The notes below the pieces were generated by a model that was not told the origin of the DNA, did not search any database, and saw only the letters and a program-made list of their open reading frames with translations. From an uncultured Collinsella sp. (GTDB taxonomy: Bacteria > Actinomycetota > Coriobacteriia > Coriobacteriales > Coriobacteriaceae), in contig CABSMS010000006.1 in the NCBI GenBank assembly GCA_902478885.1, positions 1-38,873 of the forward strand: DNA of 38,873 nt, given 5' to 3'. Numbering within the stretch: the stretch's first letter is position 1; each line of letters starts with the position of its first letter. Position numbers and translations under genes: made by a program. This document shows positions 1 to 7,792 of the stretch, in pieces.

Positions 1-43
1 TGAGCGCTAGTCTCGTGGGCTCGGAGATGTGTATAAGAGACAG
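1..43 (+). other. Nextera sequencing adapter (artefact)
   Basis: Bases 25-43 are AGATGTGTATAAGAGACAG, the Tn5 mosaic end used in Nextera libraries. They are preceded at 10-24 by the read-2 adapter segment GTCTCGTGGGCTCGG. Bases 2-9 (GAGCGCTA) sit where the 8-base i7 index would be, and base 1 fits the last T of the P7 primer. This is library sequence, not genome. Reading frames that run into it encode well-known artefact peptides (for example one ending LYTSPSPRD). Confidence 0.97.
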
Positions 44-141
44 ACCGTAGACTGCGCCCGGTCCTCGTTCGCGATATCAATACAACGCGATGTCCTTAGC
101 GCCCGCAGCGGCGTCGATAACCGACGTCGAGGCAACGCCAT
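44..141 (-). CDS. Partial TadE-like pseudopilin, cut by contig end
   Basis: The last gene of the tad operon is only visible as its N-terminus. From the ATG at 141 the frame reads a basic leader and then NEDRAQSTV before the adapter begins. The E-x-R-A-Q-S-T-V string matches the start of the conserved hydrophobic stretch of Flp/TadE-type prepilins and parallels EESAQATVEY in the gene just upstream, so the next residues would be expected to be an E and an aromatic. It overlaps the 77-295 gene by 65 bases. The start is uncertain: an in-frame TTG at 135 is another choice, and neither has a good ribosome binding site. The homology call rests on about ten residues and the context. Confidence 0.5.
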
Positions 142-295
142 GGGATGCCGCCCGCTCAACCAGCGCCGCCAAGCGTCCATCGGTGCCAGCACGCCAAAGT
201 CCCGCGATCGCCAGCACGATCGACAACAGTGCCACCGTGACGATGGCGTATTCGACCGTCGCCTGGGCAGATTCCTCGCGCAGGACGTCATGCAT
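77..295 (-). CDS. TadE/Flp-like pseudopilin, 72 aa
   Basis: Small prepilin-like protein of the Tad pilus. The N-terminus carries REESAQATVEYAIV followed by an uninterrupted hydrophobic segment to about residue 34, the arrangement of class III prepilins in which the peptidase cuts before the hydrophobic helix and a Glu follows five residues later. The rest (about 35-72) is short and Ala-rich. A good ribosome binding site, GGAGGGG, lies about 7 bases before the ATG. It follows the upstream gene directly and overlaps the truncated gene at the contig end. It could be a minor pilin or a pseudopilin that helps assembly; the major pilin is more likely the 824-1057 product. Confidence 0.75.
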   Translation of the reverse strand: MHDVLREESAQATVEYAIVTVALLSIVLAIAGLWRAGTDGRLAALVERAASHGVASTSVIDAAAGAKDIALY

Positions 296-296
296 T

Positions 297-860
297 TCAC
301 GACCCCTCCTTTGAGCTTATTGTTTGCGAGACCAGGCGCACCGCGCGCAGACGACACGAAGCATCGCCAGTATCCGCGGCAACCGTCACCATATCGACCC
401 AGCCGCGCCCATCGCGCACAATGGCGCCCCATACGTTGCCCTTAATATCGATATAGCCGCTCAGGGCGAGCTGGGCCGTTGGCACCTCGCGGTAGGCGCG
501 TAACATATCCGCCGCTGCCTCGGTCATCGGTCGGTCCTCGGACCATGCAAGCCGGACCGCAATCGCGTTGCCCTCAGGCGAATCCGTCACAGTGCCAGAC
601 CGCTTGTCGAGCGTCCGCAGAAAGGTTTGCGCCGTGACAGCGACATCCGAATCGTCCGCATCTCGCATCTCATCTTTTTGAGACGCCACCGCCGAATCTG
701 AGCCCGAATCGAAGGCGGCCCCAGGACGCTGCTGCCGCGCGGCGTTAAGCCCCCAAAGCGCCGCCGCTATCGCCACGGTCAGGCAGGCAAACACCAGCAG
801 CGCCCCGATGGGGCGCTCGCCCTCTACAGGCTGTTGATGCCCTCGCTGATCGCATCCCAT
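297..860 (-). CDS. Unknown Tad-locus membrane protein, 187 aa
   Basis: I do not recognise this family. One hydrophobic helix lies at about residues 19-39, followed by a charged, Asp/Ser-rich linker (about 45-75) and then a compact domain of about 110 residues with alternating strands (for example ALSGYIDIKGNVWGAIV). This suggests a protein anchored in the membrane with its C-terminal domain outside. The ATG at 860 overlaps the end of the flp gene by 37 bases, and the weak AAAGAG before it is the only ribosome binding site visible, so translation may be coupled. Its place between the pilin and the pseudopilins suggests an assembly or anchoring role, but this is inference. Confidence 0.7.
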   Translation of the reverse strand: MGCDQRGHQQPVEGERPIGALLVFACLTVAIAAALWGLNAARQQRPGAAFDSGSDSAVASQKDEMRDADDSDVAVTAQTFLRTLDKRSGTVTDSPEGNAIAVRLAWSEDRPMTEAAADMLRAYREVPTAQLALSGYIDIKGNVWGAIVRDGRGWVDMVTVAADTGDASCRLRAVRLVSQTISSKEGS

Positions 861-1057
861 AGCTCTTTAACCTTGCCTTTAAATGCAACGATGGCAATAA
901 TCGCGATCACCACAAGCACGCCCACCAAAATGGCGTACTCGGTGGTACCCTGCGCGCTCTCCTCCTGCAACACCTCCTTGGCATGCTGGCGAGCGCGGAC
1001 CGCCCGGCAAAAAGCCCAGTTCCAAGCCTTGTCAGCAACTTCGACCATCGTGTTCAT
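824..1057 (-). CDS. flp: Flp-type major pilin, 77 aa
   Basis: Class III (Flp) prepilin, the structural subunit of Tad pili. A long, charged leader of about 34 residues ends in EESAQGTTEYAILVGVLVV. The GTTEYA string is the typical processing site, cleavage after the Gly leaving a mature pilin that starts TTEYA, with Glu at +3 and Tyr next to it. A hydrophobic helix (about 40-58) and a short charged tail follow. The ribosome binding site GGAGG stands 6 bases before the ATG. Ten bases separate it from tadC. No prepilin peptidase is visible in the window, so processing depends on a gene elsewhere. Confidence 0.88.
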   Translation of the reverse strand: MNTMVEVADKAWNWAFCRAVRARQHAKEVLQEESAQGTTEYAILVGVLVVIAIIAIVAFKGKVKELWDAISEGINSL

Positions 1058-1067
1058 GTATTCCTCC

Positions 1068-1709
1068 CTACATCATCCCGCCTGCTCCCAGCAGCGGGCC
1101 CAATATGGACAGAAGCAACGCCGGCAAGATGAGCGTGCCGGTGGGAATCAGCAGCTTGACGGGCGCACGCTCAATCTCGCGCTCGACCGCGGCGCGATGA
1201 GCCGCACGGATCTCGCGACTTTGAGCGGCCAGCGTCTCGGAAAGTGGGGCACCCAGGGCGAGCGCCTGCCCCACCGTAATGGCAAAGGTCTCGAGCGCTC
1301 GCACGTCCAGGTCGCGCGCGGCGGCCAACAACTCGTCCTCACGCGTGCCCACGCCCACCTGCCACGCCATGCAGGCCCGCTCAAGGCGAAGAGCCAGCAC
1401 TGACCGGCGGTTGGCGCAGAAAATCTCAAGCGCCGCATCAAACGAAAGACCGGCCGAAAGACCCAAGCGCACAACATCGATCATCTCGGACACTTCGCCA
1501 AGCGACACTCGCGCCGGGCCGCCCACTCCAACCGCGCCCTTCACTCGCGCGGTCAGGGCATCGACCACCGAGCGACCCGCGGCAGCGACCAGCACCGCCT
1601 CGCGCTTGCAGGCCCCTGCGATCTTGCGTGCATCCGCCCGATCCAAACCCGTCGCGACAAATACACTCAGGGCGCACAGGCAAGCCGCAACTGCAACCGG
1701 GGTGCTCAT
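1068..1709 (-). CDS. tadC: TadC-like pilus platform protein
   Basis: Inner-membrane platform protein of the Tad machine, a T2SSF-domain protein that works with TadB and the CpaF ATPase. The 213-residue product has an N-terminal helix (about 3-20), the cytoplasmic helical T2SSF region in the middle (MIDVVRLGLSAGLSFDAAL and the later TFAITVGQALALGAPLSETL, the usual paired-helix repeat), and a C-terminal hydrophobic segment (about 185-210). I chose the ATG at 1709 because it makes an ATGA overlap with the tadB stop; a frame that continues upstream to 1847 is only the shadow of tadB. The protein is shorter than many TadC proteins (about 300), lacking part of the N-terminal region. Confidence 0.85.
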   Translation of the reverse strand: MSTPVAVAACLCALSVFVATGLDRADARKIAGACKREAVLVAAAGRSVVDALTARVKGAVGVGGPARVSLGEVSEMIDVVRLGLSAGLSFDAALEIFCANRRSVLALRLERACMAWQVGVGTREDELLAAARDLDVRALETFAITVGQALALGAPLSETLAAQSREIRAAHRAAVEREIERAPVKLLIPTGTLILPALLLSILGPLLGAGGMM

Positions 1710-2632
1710 AGCTCCACCCGCATAATGCGTCGGATAACCACCAGGGCAACGGCGTTGAGGGCAAGACCCAGCACCATAGCGCCCGCGCCGGCAGGCGTCG
1801 CAAGACCGCGACGAAAATCTGCCGAAAGCAGCGCCAACACCGCGCACATGCCCGCCGGCATCGCCGCGACCATATGCGCAGACATGCGAGCCTGCGACGT
1901 CTTAACATCCAGGCGGCGCTTGAGCTCGATGCGCTCCCCCACCATGCTCGACGCCTCGGACAGTAAGTCGGCAAGCGGAGCACCGGTGCGCTGAGACACC
2001 TTAAGCGCCAAGGTCACAAGCGAAAGGCCGGGAGCGTCGATGCGCACGAGCAAGTCATCGAGCGCGTCGGTCGCCGAGATACCGCAATCGATCGCCGCCG
2101 CCACCCGCAAAAACTCGGTATGCACCGGTTCTTGCGCATGAGCGCCCACAAAGCGCATGCCCTGGGCCAGCGAATGTCCCGAGGCAAGCGACATGGAAAG
2201 TGCGGTAAACGCCTCGGGCATGGCCTCTTCTGCATCGCGTTGCTCGCACCGGCTCTCAAAGCCATCCCGAGCGGCGCCAGCGGCAATCGGAGCAACAAGT
2301 CCCAAGGCAAACCCGAGGGGCGATAACGACACCATCGTTAGTAAAACGCAGCAGGCACCGCTCGATAGCAGTAGAAACGCCAAACGCCCCGAAGCATCTT
2401 CGATCACGAGGCCAAGGCGATGCGCCGGAGCCAGCGATGCCCACGAACGGGCGATCTTTTTCAGCAGATCGTTTTCCACCAGCTCACGCGGCAGCCTCTC
2501 TGCCACCGTCTCGAGCGCCTGACGCGCCAGCTCCGCCGGCGGCACCTGCGGCACACGAGGTTCCGCCCCGCACGCCGTCGCAACAGAAAACCCTGCCAAA
2601 CCCCCTACGACGAGGGGCACAGCGACCTCCAT
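1706..2632 (-). CDS. tadB: TadB-like pilus platform protein
   Basis: Second T2SSF-domain platform protein of the Tad system, 308 residues. It has an N-terminal hydrophobic segment, a pair of central helices (about 86-120), the T2SSF core (EAMPEAFTALSMSLASGHSLAQGM and VSQRTGAPLADLLSEAS, the canonical repeats) and C-terminal membrane helices (about 250-300). It probably forms a heteromeric platform with TadC that couples ATP hydrolysis by CpaF to pilin extraction from the membrane. Its start overlaps the end of cpaF by 28 bases and its stop overlaps tadC by 4, so the genes are translationally coupled. Confidence 0.87.
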   Translation of the reverse strand: MEVAVPLVVGGLAGFSVATACGAEPRVPQVPPAELARQALETVAERLPRELVENDLLKKIARSWASLAPAHRLGLVIEDASGRLAFLLLSSGACCVLLTMVSLSPLGFALGLVAPIAAGAARDGFESRCEQRDAEEAMPEAFTALSMSLASGHSLAQGMRFVGAHAQEPVHTEFLRVAAAIDCGISATDALDDLLVRIDAPGLSLVTLALKVSQRTGAPLADLLSEASSMVGERIELKRRLDVKTSQARMSAHMVAAMPAGMCAVLALLSADFRRGLATPAGAGAMVLGLALNAVALVVIRRIMRVEL

Positions 2633-3933
2633 TCGTCCACCTCCTCTTGTGTGAGCGTCCCCGACCGCAGGCCTTCTGCAATAAACGGCGGCTCGCGGTC
2701 AAGCGTCCAGGTGCGCTCGGCGGCATCGAAAGTCACATAGCGCTCGAGCTCTACGCCGCCCGACGTGGCGCGACGCACCCCCGAATACGAGGAGACGAAA
2801 CGCCTGCCATCGGCGTGGCGCTCGGACATCACGATGCCGTCGAGCGCCATGGCAATCTGCTCCTCGATGAGCTCGCTCGGCAGATCGATGCCATAACGTG
2901 CAAGCAACGTCAGACGCACCACGGTCTCCTGTTCTGAGCCCGCATGAAGTGTGGTGAGCGACCCGTCGTGGCCCGTATTCATGGCCTGCAACATGTCGCA
3001 GCACTCGGCACCGCGCACCTCGCCCACCACGATGCGGTCGGGGCGCATGCGCAGGGCATTAGTTACTAGGTCGCGGATCGTCACCGCACCCTCACCCTCA
3101 ATTGAAGCCTCGCGCGCCTCTAGGCGCACCACGTGCGGATGATGCGCAAACTTGAGTTCGGCAGAGTCCTCGATCGTCACGATGCGCTCTCCGGTGGAAA
3201 TCTCGCATGACAACGCATTGAGCAGGGTGGTCTTACCAGATCCCGTGCCTCCCGCAACCGCCAGGTCCTGTCGCAGCGACACCGCGCACGACAGCAGCTG
3301 CGCATACCAAAGCGGCAGCGACCCCAGCCCCACGAGCTCGTCCAGCGAGCAGATGCGGTCCGAGAACTTTCGGATGGTGAGAATCGGTCCGTCAATCGCC
3401 ACGGGTGGAATCACCGCGTTGACGCGATAGCCCGTTTTGAGGCGGGCGTTGACGATGGGGCTGCGCTCGTCGATACGGCGACCAAGTGGCGAGATGATGC
3501 GGTCGATAAGCACACGGATCTGCTCATCATCCTCGAACGCATGCTCGATGGGGTGCAAGACGCCGCCGCGTTCAAAGAAGGCCGAGCGGCAGCCGTTAAT
3601 CATGATCTCGGTAACGGTGTCGTCCTCGATGAGCGGCTGCAACGGCCCCAAGCCCACCACGTCATCCAAAATCTCGTCGATGATGGTCTCGCGTTCGGGC
3701 GTCGCGAGATCGGTCGGTTCCTCAACATTGAGCGCCGCCTCCACCGCGGGACGCAATTCCGAGCGGGCAAGTGCCGGGTCGATATAGGCGCTGATACGCG
3801 CCACTTCGTCGTAACCCATGCGGTCCATCACGGCGCGCTTGGTGCGTCGTTTCACCGCGCGGCGACGCCCCGCATCTACAGGCGCTGCCGCCGCTGCAGC
3901 GCCGGCAGCCTTAATCCTCGTTTGCAGGCTCAT
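2605..3933 (-). CDS. cpaF: CpaF/TadA secretion ATPase
   Basis: Hexameric motor ATPase (type II/IV secretion ATPase family) that powers Tad pilus assembly in the cytoplasm. The 442-residue protein has a basic N-terminal region, the N-terminal domain of CpaF (about 60-200, with LGPLQPLIEDDTVTEIMING), Walker A GGTGSGKTT at about 228-236, the Asp-box (RIVTIEDSAELKF), the Walker B-like RIVVGEVRG, and the His box (GHDGSLTTLHAGS). All catalytic motifs look intact. The start ATG overlaps the cpaE stop (ATGA). Confidence 0.95.
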   Translation of the reverse strand: MSLQTRIKAAGAAAAAAPVDAGRRRAVKRRTKRAVMDRMGYDEVARISAYIDPALARSELRPAVEAALNVEEPTDLATPERETIIDEILDDVVGLGPLQPLIEDDTVTEIMINGCRSAFFERGGVLHPIEHAFEDDEQIRVLIDRIISPLGRRIDERSPIVNARLKTGYRVNAVIPPVAIDGPILTIRKFSDRICSLDELVGLGSLPLWYAQLLSCAVSLRQDLAVAGGTGSGKTTLLNALSCEISTGERIVTIEDSAELKFAHHPHVVRLEAREASIEGEGAVTIRDLVTNALRMRPDRIVVGEVRGAECCDMLQAMNTGHDGSLTTLHAGSEQETVVRLTLLARYGIDLPSELIEEQIAMALDGIVMSERHADGRRFVSSYSGVRRATSGGVELERYVTFDAAERTWTLDREPPFIAEGLRSGTLTQEEVDEWRSLCPSS

Positions 3934-5579
3934 CGCTGATCACCCTCGCGCGACCAGGGAAGGCGGATACGCGGGCGTTCGGTGCGCGTTGCACGGTCGG
4001 CGACTATATCGCTCCAAGGGCCGACGGCGCACCCCAGTTCCACGAGCATCTCGCGCGTGGCCTCGCGCACGCTGGTCGCAAAAGCGCTGGTCTGACCCAC
4101 TGCCTCGTCAGCGCGTCCAAACGCCATGAGCGCGGCGAGATCCTGCCCGCCATCGGCGATACGAATCTTGGAGCTCAACGCACAGGCAATCTCAAAGCGC
4201 ATGGCGACGTCCTCGTCTGCCCCGCGCGCACCGAACCGGTTGAACACGGCGCTCATGCGCGTGCGCGGCACACCTACTCGACTTGCCAGTTCAATGACGC
4301 GCGACGCCGATGTCGCGGACGACACCGCCGCATCGCCAACGACCAGGCAGCGGTCGCTCGCCGCCACCGCAGCCGCCACGGCATCACCCCAAAAGACCGA
4401 GGTGTCGACAAAGACTACGTCGGATTCGCGACGCAGAACATCAAGTAGTAGCTCCACCGGACGTGCCATGAGCTCGGCTTGCTCGGGCGCCGCGACGGGA
4501 CCCCAGAGCGTAACGCCCGGCGCCACGCGCATCGATGCGGCCACGATATCCGGCTCGGCAAGCGCGCCCGCCGCCGACGGCTCGATAAGTGCCGCCATAT
4601 CGCGCGGAGCATCGACGCCTAACAAGTCGTAAAGGTTTCCAAACATCAGGTCCAGGTCGAGCACGGCGGCACGCAAGCCCAACAGCGACGATGCGTGTGC
4701 CATGGTGGCAACGATCGTCGACTTGCCGCAACCGCCCGAACCCGAAATGGCGCAGATGACCGGAGCTCGACGCTGCGGAGCGGCAGCGTCTGCCGGCGGC
4801 ATCGGAGGCGGCGGGGCGGGCGTCGGTGACAGCGTCCCCGTCTCCCCCGCCGCAGCCACACGCTGCGTCCAAGCCGGCATGACAGCCTGTTCGGTCTGCG
4901 AGGCAGGCTCGTTCTGTGCAATCTGCTCATGCTGCATCAGCGACAACTCGCCGCACCCGGCAAAGCCCTCAACTTCGTCGAGTTCATCCGCCAGATTCAC
5001 GCCGTGCACGTATCCCATATCTACAGCCGGGGAGTCGCCAGCATGCTGCGCCGGCCCTCCAGCGTCATCGTATACAAGGGGGTTCCGGGGGCGCCGACCA
5101 TGCTCGGCTTCCGCTTTTCCATAATCATCAACACGCGGGCCTCTTGTAGCGCGAGGCGCCCCGGGTTCCCTATCAACAAAAGCATCGGGCTCAATCGTCA
5201 TGCGCCGATCGGAATCAACCGCTCCCTCGCCCGCGCGCCCGTTGCCGCATATACTGTGCGCAGCGATGACCTCGGTCGCCCCTGCGCGAAACAGCCCCTC
5301 GATATCCGACGGATCGAGTGCTTCTATCAACACGACCACGCGACTCACGCGGCCTTCGGCCGTCAGGCGCGCAACAGTCTTGCGCACATCTTCGGTATCA
5401 AACAGAGACGCCGCGATGATGGCAGCCCCGCGGCGCGACGGAAACGCCCGCGCCATGGAAACCAGCCCGTCCAGGTCACCCACGCGAAGCACCTGTGCAC
5501 CCGTATCACGGCCCTCGACTTCCCGCTGCAACAGCCCGTAATCGCCGCACGCGCAGCACGCAAGCCAGATCGCCTTCAT
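3930..5579 (-). CDS. cpaE: CpaE/TadZ-like pilus localization ATPase
   Basis: MinD/ParA-superfamily protein that places the Tad machine in the cell. Residues 1 to about 110 resemble a receiver fold without an obvious phosphorylation site, 110-270 is a low-complexity, Asp/Glu- and Pro-rich linker, and the C-terminal 280 residues are the ATPase with the P-loop SGGCGKST (about 281-288) and LDLDLMFGNLYDLLG as the A' segment. The position of the signature lysine of deviant Walker A motifs (KGGxGK) is a Ser here. Start: ATG at 5579 overlaps the cpaB stop as TGATG; a GTG at 5582 is equally well placed behind GGAGG. Confidence 0.88.
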   Translation of the reverse strand: MKAIWLACCACGDYGLLQREVEGRDTGAQVLRVGDLDGLVSMARAFPSRRGAAIIAASLFDTEDVRKTVARLTAEGRVSRVVVLIEALDPSDIEGLFRAGATEVIAAHSICGNGRAGEGAVDSDRRMTIEPDAFVDREPGAPRATRGPRVDDYGKAEAEHGRRPRNPLVYDDAGGPAQHAGDSPAVDMGYVHGVNLADELDEVEGFAGCGELSLMQHEQIAQNEPASQTEQAVMPAWTQRVAAAGETGTLSPTPAPPPPMPPADAAAPQRRAPVICAISGSGGCGKSTIVATMAHASSLLGLRAAVLDLDLMFGNLYDLLGVDAPRDMAALIEPSAAGALAEPDIVAASMRVAPGVTLWGPVAAPEQAELMARPVELLLDVLRRESDVVFVDTSVFWGDAVAAAVAASDRCLVVGDAAVSSATSASRVIELASRVGVPRTRMSAVFNRFGARGADEDVAMRFEIACALSSKIRIADGGQDLAALMAFGRADEAVGQTSAFATSVREATREMLVELGCAVGPWSDIVADRATRTERPRIRLPWSREGDQR

Positions 5580-6238
5580 CACTCGTCGCCTCCGCTCTTT
5601 TTGCCGCGCGCCGTGGCGGGAATCGTCAAGCTGACCGTTCCCTTGCCCGAGGCTCCCAGCAGTTCCTTGACATCTTCGGGGTCAGCCGCCAGCGTCACCC
5701 ATTCGATCTTGCCCTCGCGCGTGGCACCGGAATCCTCACTGGTATCGATCACGTACGCGCCGCACAACCGATCGGTTACGCCGTCTTTTTGTACATACAC
5801 ATCCACGTAGCTGCCCACGCCCGTAGCACCGCCGACCGAGTGCTCGGCATCGACCGCCACCGAAACGGCGACCTTGCCCTTAGGCACCTCGAGCTTGTGA
5901 CTCTCGGCCTTGGTGTAGACATTGCAGATCACGGCGTTTTTGGGAATACGCGAAGTCGTCACGTCGCCGCGCACCTGGCGCAGCTCGGTCGCCGCGTCAC
6001 GCGGCAACAGGCTCGTCAGCCATTCCTGGGTTATGACATTGGTCTCATCGAGGGTCTCGCCCACATCGATATCGCGCGCCGCGACGCATACCTCGACGCG
6101 ATCGCCACCGTACTTGGCCAAGGTCTCGGCCTGGACCTGTTCGGCTTGCGAGCGGATCGACGAGCCGTAAACCATGCAGAGCAGAGCAGCGAGCACGCCC
6201 GCGACCAGACTGATGGCGATGCGCTTGCTCTTGTTCAC
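5579..6238 (-). CDS. cpaB: CpaB/RcpC-like pilus assembly protein
   Basis: First gene of the tad operon. It is a membrane-anchored protein with a SAF domain. A single N-terminal helix (about 5-25) is followed by VEVCVAARDIDVGETLDETNVITQEW, the start of the SAF fold (its conserved x-G-x-x-L pattern), and then a beta-rich domain containing VGSYVDVYVQ, typical of the RcpC/CpaB family. In Gram-negatives this protein touches the secretin; in a Gram-positive it must have another job outside the membrane. I take GTG at 6238 (219 aa) because AGAGGAG stands just before it; an ATG at 6253 has no ribosome binding site. Confidence 0.85.
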   Translation of the reverse strand: MNKSKRIAISLVAGVLAALLCMVYGSSIRSQAEQVQAETLAKYGGDRVEVCVAARDIDVGETLDETNVITQEWLTSLLPRDAATELRQVRGDVTTSRIPKNAVICNVYTKAESHKLEVPKGKVAVSVAVDAEHSVGGATGVGSYVDVYVQKDGVTDRLCGAYVIDTSEDSGATREGKIEWVTLAADPEDVKELLGASGKGTVSLTIPATARGKKSGGDE

Positions 6239-6348
6239 GGCCGCTCCTCTCATGGCAGTGCCGGGCGAATGCCCGTACCACCATTGTCTGGGCGGTCAGA
6301 GCGCAAAGCGGCGCAATCGCGATCTTGGTTTTCGACGTCAAACCAATC

Positions 6349-6408
6349 GCTGACCAAAAGCTGACCAGCCCGTCAAGCTCGTGGCAAGGTTTTGGTCAGC
6401 ACGTCAGC
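6349..6408. promoter_or_regulatory. Cluster of GCTGACC half-sites upstream of tad operon
   Basis: GCTGACCAAAA (6349-6359) and its exact inverse TTTTGGTCAGC (6390-6400) form an 11-bp inverted repeat. A second GCTGACC follows one helical turn after the first (6360-6366), and a further GTCAGC occurs at 6403-6408. The spacing of direct sites (11 bp) suggests a DNA-binding regulator. No convincing sigma-70 promoter was found between here and cpaB, so an activator is possible. Confidence 0.45.
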
Positions 6409-6438
6409 AAACTGCATGTTTCGAGGCTTTTCCGCAGC

Positions 6439-6473
6439 AAAAAAGCCGTCTCCCGAACAGTTGGGAGACGGCT
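6439..6473 (-). terminator. Rho-independent terminator of rsgA
   Basis: On the minus strand an 11-bp perfect stem (AGCCGTCTCCC, 6444-6454, with GGGAGACGGCT, 6463-6473) with an 8-nt loop runs into a T6 tract (6439-6444). It lies just after the rsgA stop. Confidence 0.9.
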
Positions 6474-6490
6474 GTCATAGGAAAAATCAA

Positions 6491-7675
6491 TTACAGATGA
6501 ACATCGGGATCGAGCATTTGGGCGCTCACGCGCATGGATGACGCCAGGTTTTGGAACGTTTCCAGACGCAGGCTGTCGATCTGCCCGGCGTCCTCGGCCT
6601 CGCGAACGGCGCAGCCCGGCTCATGGGTATGCGTGCAATCGCCAAACCGGCACGCGTGCGATGCCTCGACAATCTCGGGGAAAGCGCGCGCCAGACCCCG
6701 CTCGTGACCCACGAGCGGTAGGCTGCGCAGGCCCGGGGCATCGGCGATCACGCCGGCGTCGCCCGGCAGCGCCACCATCACGCGCGCGACCGTGGTGTGG
6801 CGACCCTGGTCATCGCGCTCACGCACACCGCCGGTCGCCAACGTATCGTGGCCCAGCAGTGCATTGAGCAGCGTCGATTTGCCGGCACCCGACTCGCCCA
6901 GGATCATGGCGCAGCTCCCGGCGGGCACGCAGGCACGGACCTCGTCCAGGCCGCGGCCCTCGGCAGAGGACGTCACGATCACGCGCACGTTCGGCCCCAC
7001 CAGGCGGCGCACGCGGTCCAGATCGCGCTCGAGCTCCTCGGCATCGCAGCGGTCAGCTTTAGTGAGCACCACCACCGGCTCGGCATCGCGGTCGAGCGCC
7101 AACACCAGCGAGCGTGCCACGCGGTCGAGCAGTACCTCACCGGCACCGAGCGCCTGCACGATTAGCACGCTATCCACGTTGGAGCAGAGCACCTGGCGCT
7201 CTCCGCGGGCACGGCCGCGCCAACGCTCAAAGCTCGTACGGCGCGGCAGCACGCACTCAATCACGCCCATATCGTGCCCGGGAGCGCGGCGCACCGCCAC
7301 ACGGTCTCCCACGGCAGGCAGCAGGACCTCGTCCTCGCCGCGCGACTTGGCAAACCCCACGGCATGCTCGGCGCGGAAGGTATCGTTGGCAGTCGCCACC
7401 AGCGGAAACCCGCGATCCAGGCGCACCACGGCGCCAAGCTGCATCTGCTCGGGCTCCTCGGCATGTGCGCAAAAGTCGTCAAATGCCGCCTTCTGAGCCT
7501 CATCGATCGGCAGGTCGTCGAACGCCGGAACATCCTGCAGCGCGTCAAGCCCCGGCACACTTGCCAGCAGCTCCTCGGCAGACGTGGGGGCCTCGGTCGC
7601 AAGCTTCCGACGACGATCGCGCTTAGCCCGCGCCCCCGTCGTCTTTTTCTTCGCCTTAGCCTTAGCCTTGCCCAC
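6491..7675 (-). CDS. rsgA: RsgA, ribosome small-subunit assembly GTPase
   Basis: Circularly permuted GTPase that acts in late maturation of the 30S subunit. Of 394 residues, the first 35 are Lys/Arg/Ala-rich. An OB-fold follows (about 75-150), then the permuted G domain in the order G4 (LTKAD, about 203-207), G1 (GESGAGKST, about 260-268) and G3 (DAPG, about 311-314). A C-terminal zinc site has the pattern CxxxxCxHxxxxxC (CRFGDCTHTHEPGC, about 342-355). I chose the GTG at 7675 because GGGAGG lies 5 bases before it; an upstream in-frame start at 7759 lies within the terminator of the preceding gene. The basic N-terminal tail is longer than usual and probably contacts rRNA. Confidence 0.95.
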   Translation of the reverse strand: MGKAKAKAKKKTTGARAKRDRRRKLATEAPTSAEELLASVPGLDALQDVPAFDDLPIDEAQKAAFDDFCAHAEEPEQMQLGAVVRLDRGFPLVATANDTFRAEHAVGFAKSRGEDEVLLPAVGDRVAVRRAPGHDMGVIECVLPRRTSFERWRGRARGERQVLCSNVDSVLIVQALGAGEVLLDRVARSLVLALDRDAEPVVVLTKADRCDAEELERDLDRVRRLVGPNVRVIVTSSAEGRGLDEVRACVPAGSCAMILGESGAGKSTLLNALLGHDTLATGGVRERDDQGRHTTVARVMVALPGDAGVIADAPGLRSLPLVGHERGLARAFPEIVEASHACRFGDCTHTHEPGCAVREAEDAGQIDSLRLETFQNLASSMRVSAQMLDPDVHL

Positions 7676-7713
7676 AAGCGCCTCCCAGCACAAAACCACA
7701 CAACTGAGCAGGT

Positions 7714-7743
7714 ATTTTAAATCAAAAAGAGCTGGCCGGGCAA
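7714..7743 (-). promoter_or_regulatory. Probable rsgA promoter
   Basis: On the minus strand, TTGCCC (7738-7743) and TAAAAT (7714-7719) are separated by 18 bp, just ahead of the rsgA GTG at 7675. The -35 lies inside the stem-loop of the preceding terminator, so the two signals overlap. Confidence 0.5.
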
Positions 7744-7757
7744 AGCCCGACCAGCTC
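7724..7757 (-). terminator. Terminator of the P-type ATPase gene
   Basis: Minus-strand hairpin with arms GAGCTGG-CGGGC at 7745-7757 and GCCCG-CCAGCTC at 7729-7741, a 3-nt loop, and then T5 (7724-7728). It ends transcription of the gene at 7902-10583. Confidence 0.87.
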
Positions 7758-7792
7758 ACAAACTTTCCCTCAGCTTACGGTCCCGAGAGGTT

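Noticed and set aside
7..445. Long open frames crossing the 5' contig end on both strands
   Set aside because: They run into the Nextera adapter and give artefact peptides (ends such as LYTSPSPRD, starts such as MYKRQ). Only the prepilin-like N-terminus at 44-141 is kept.
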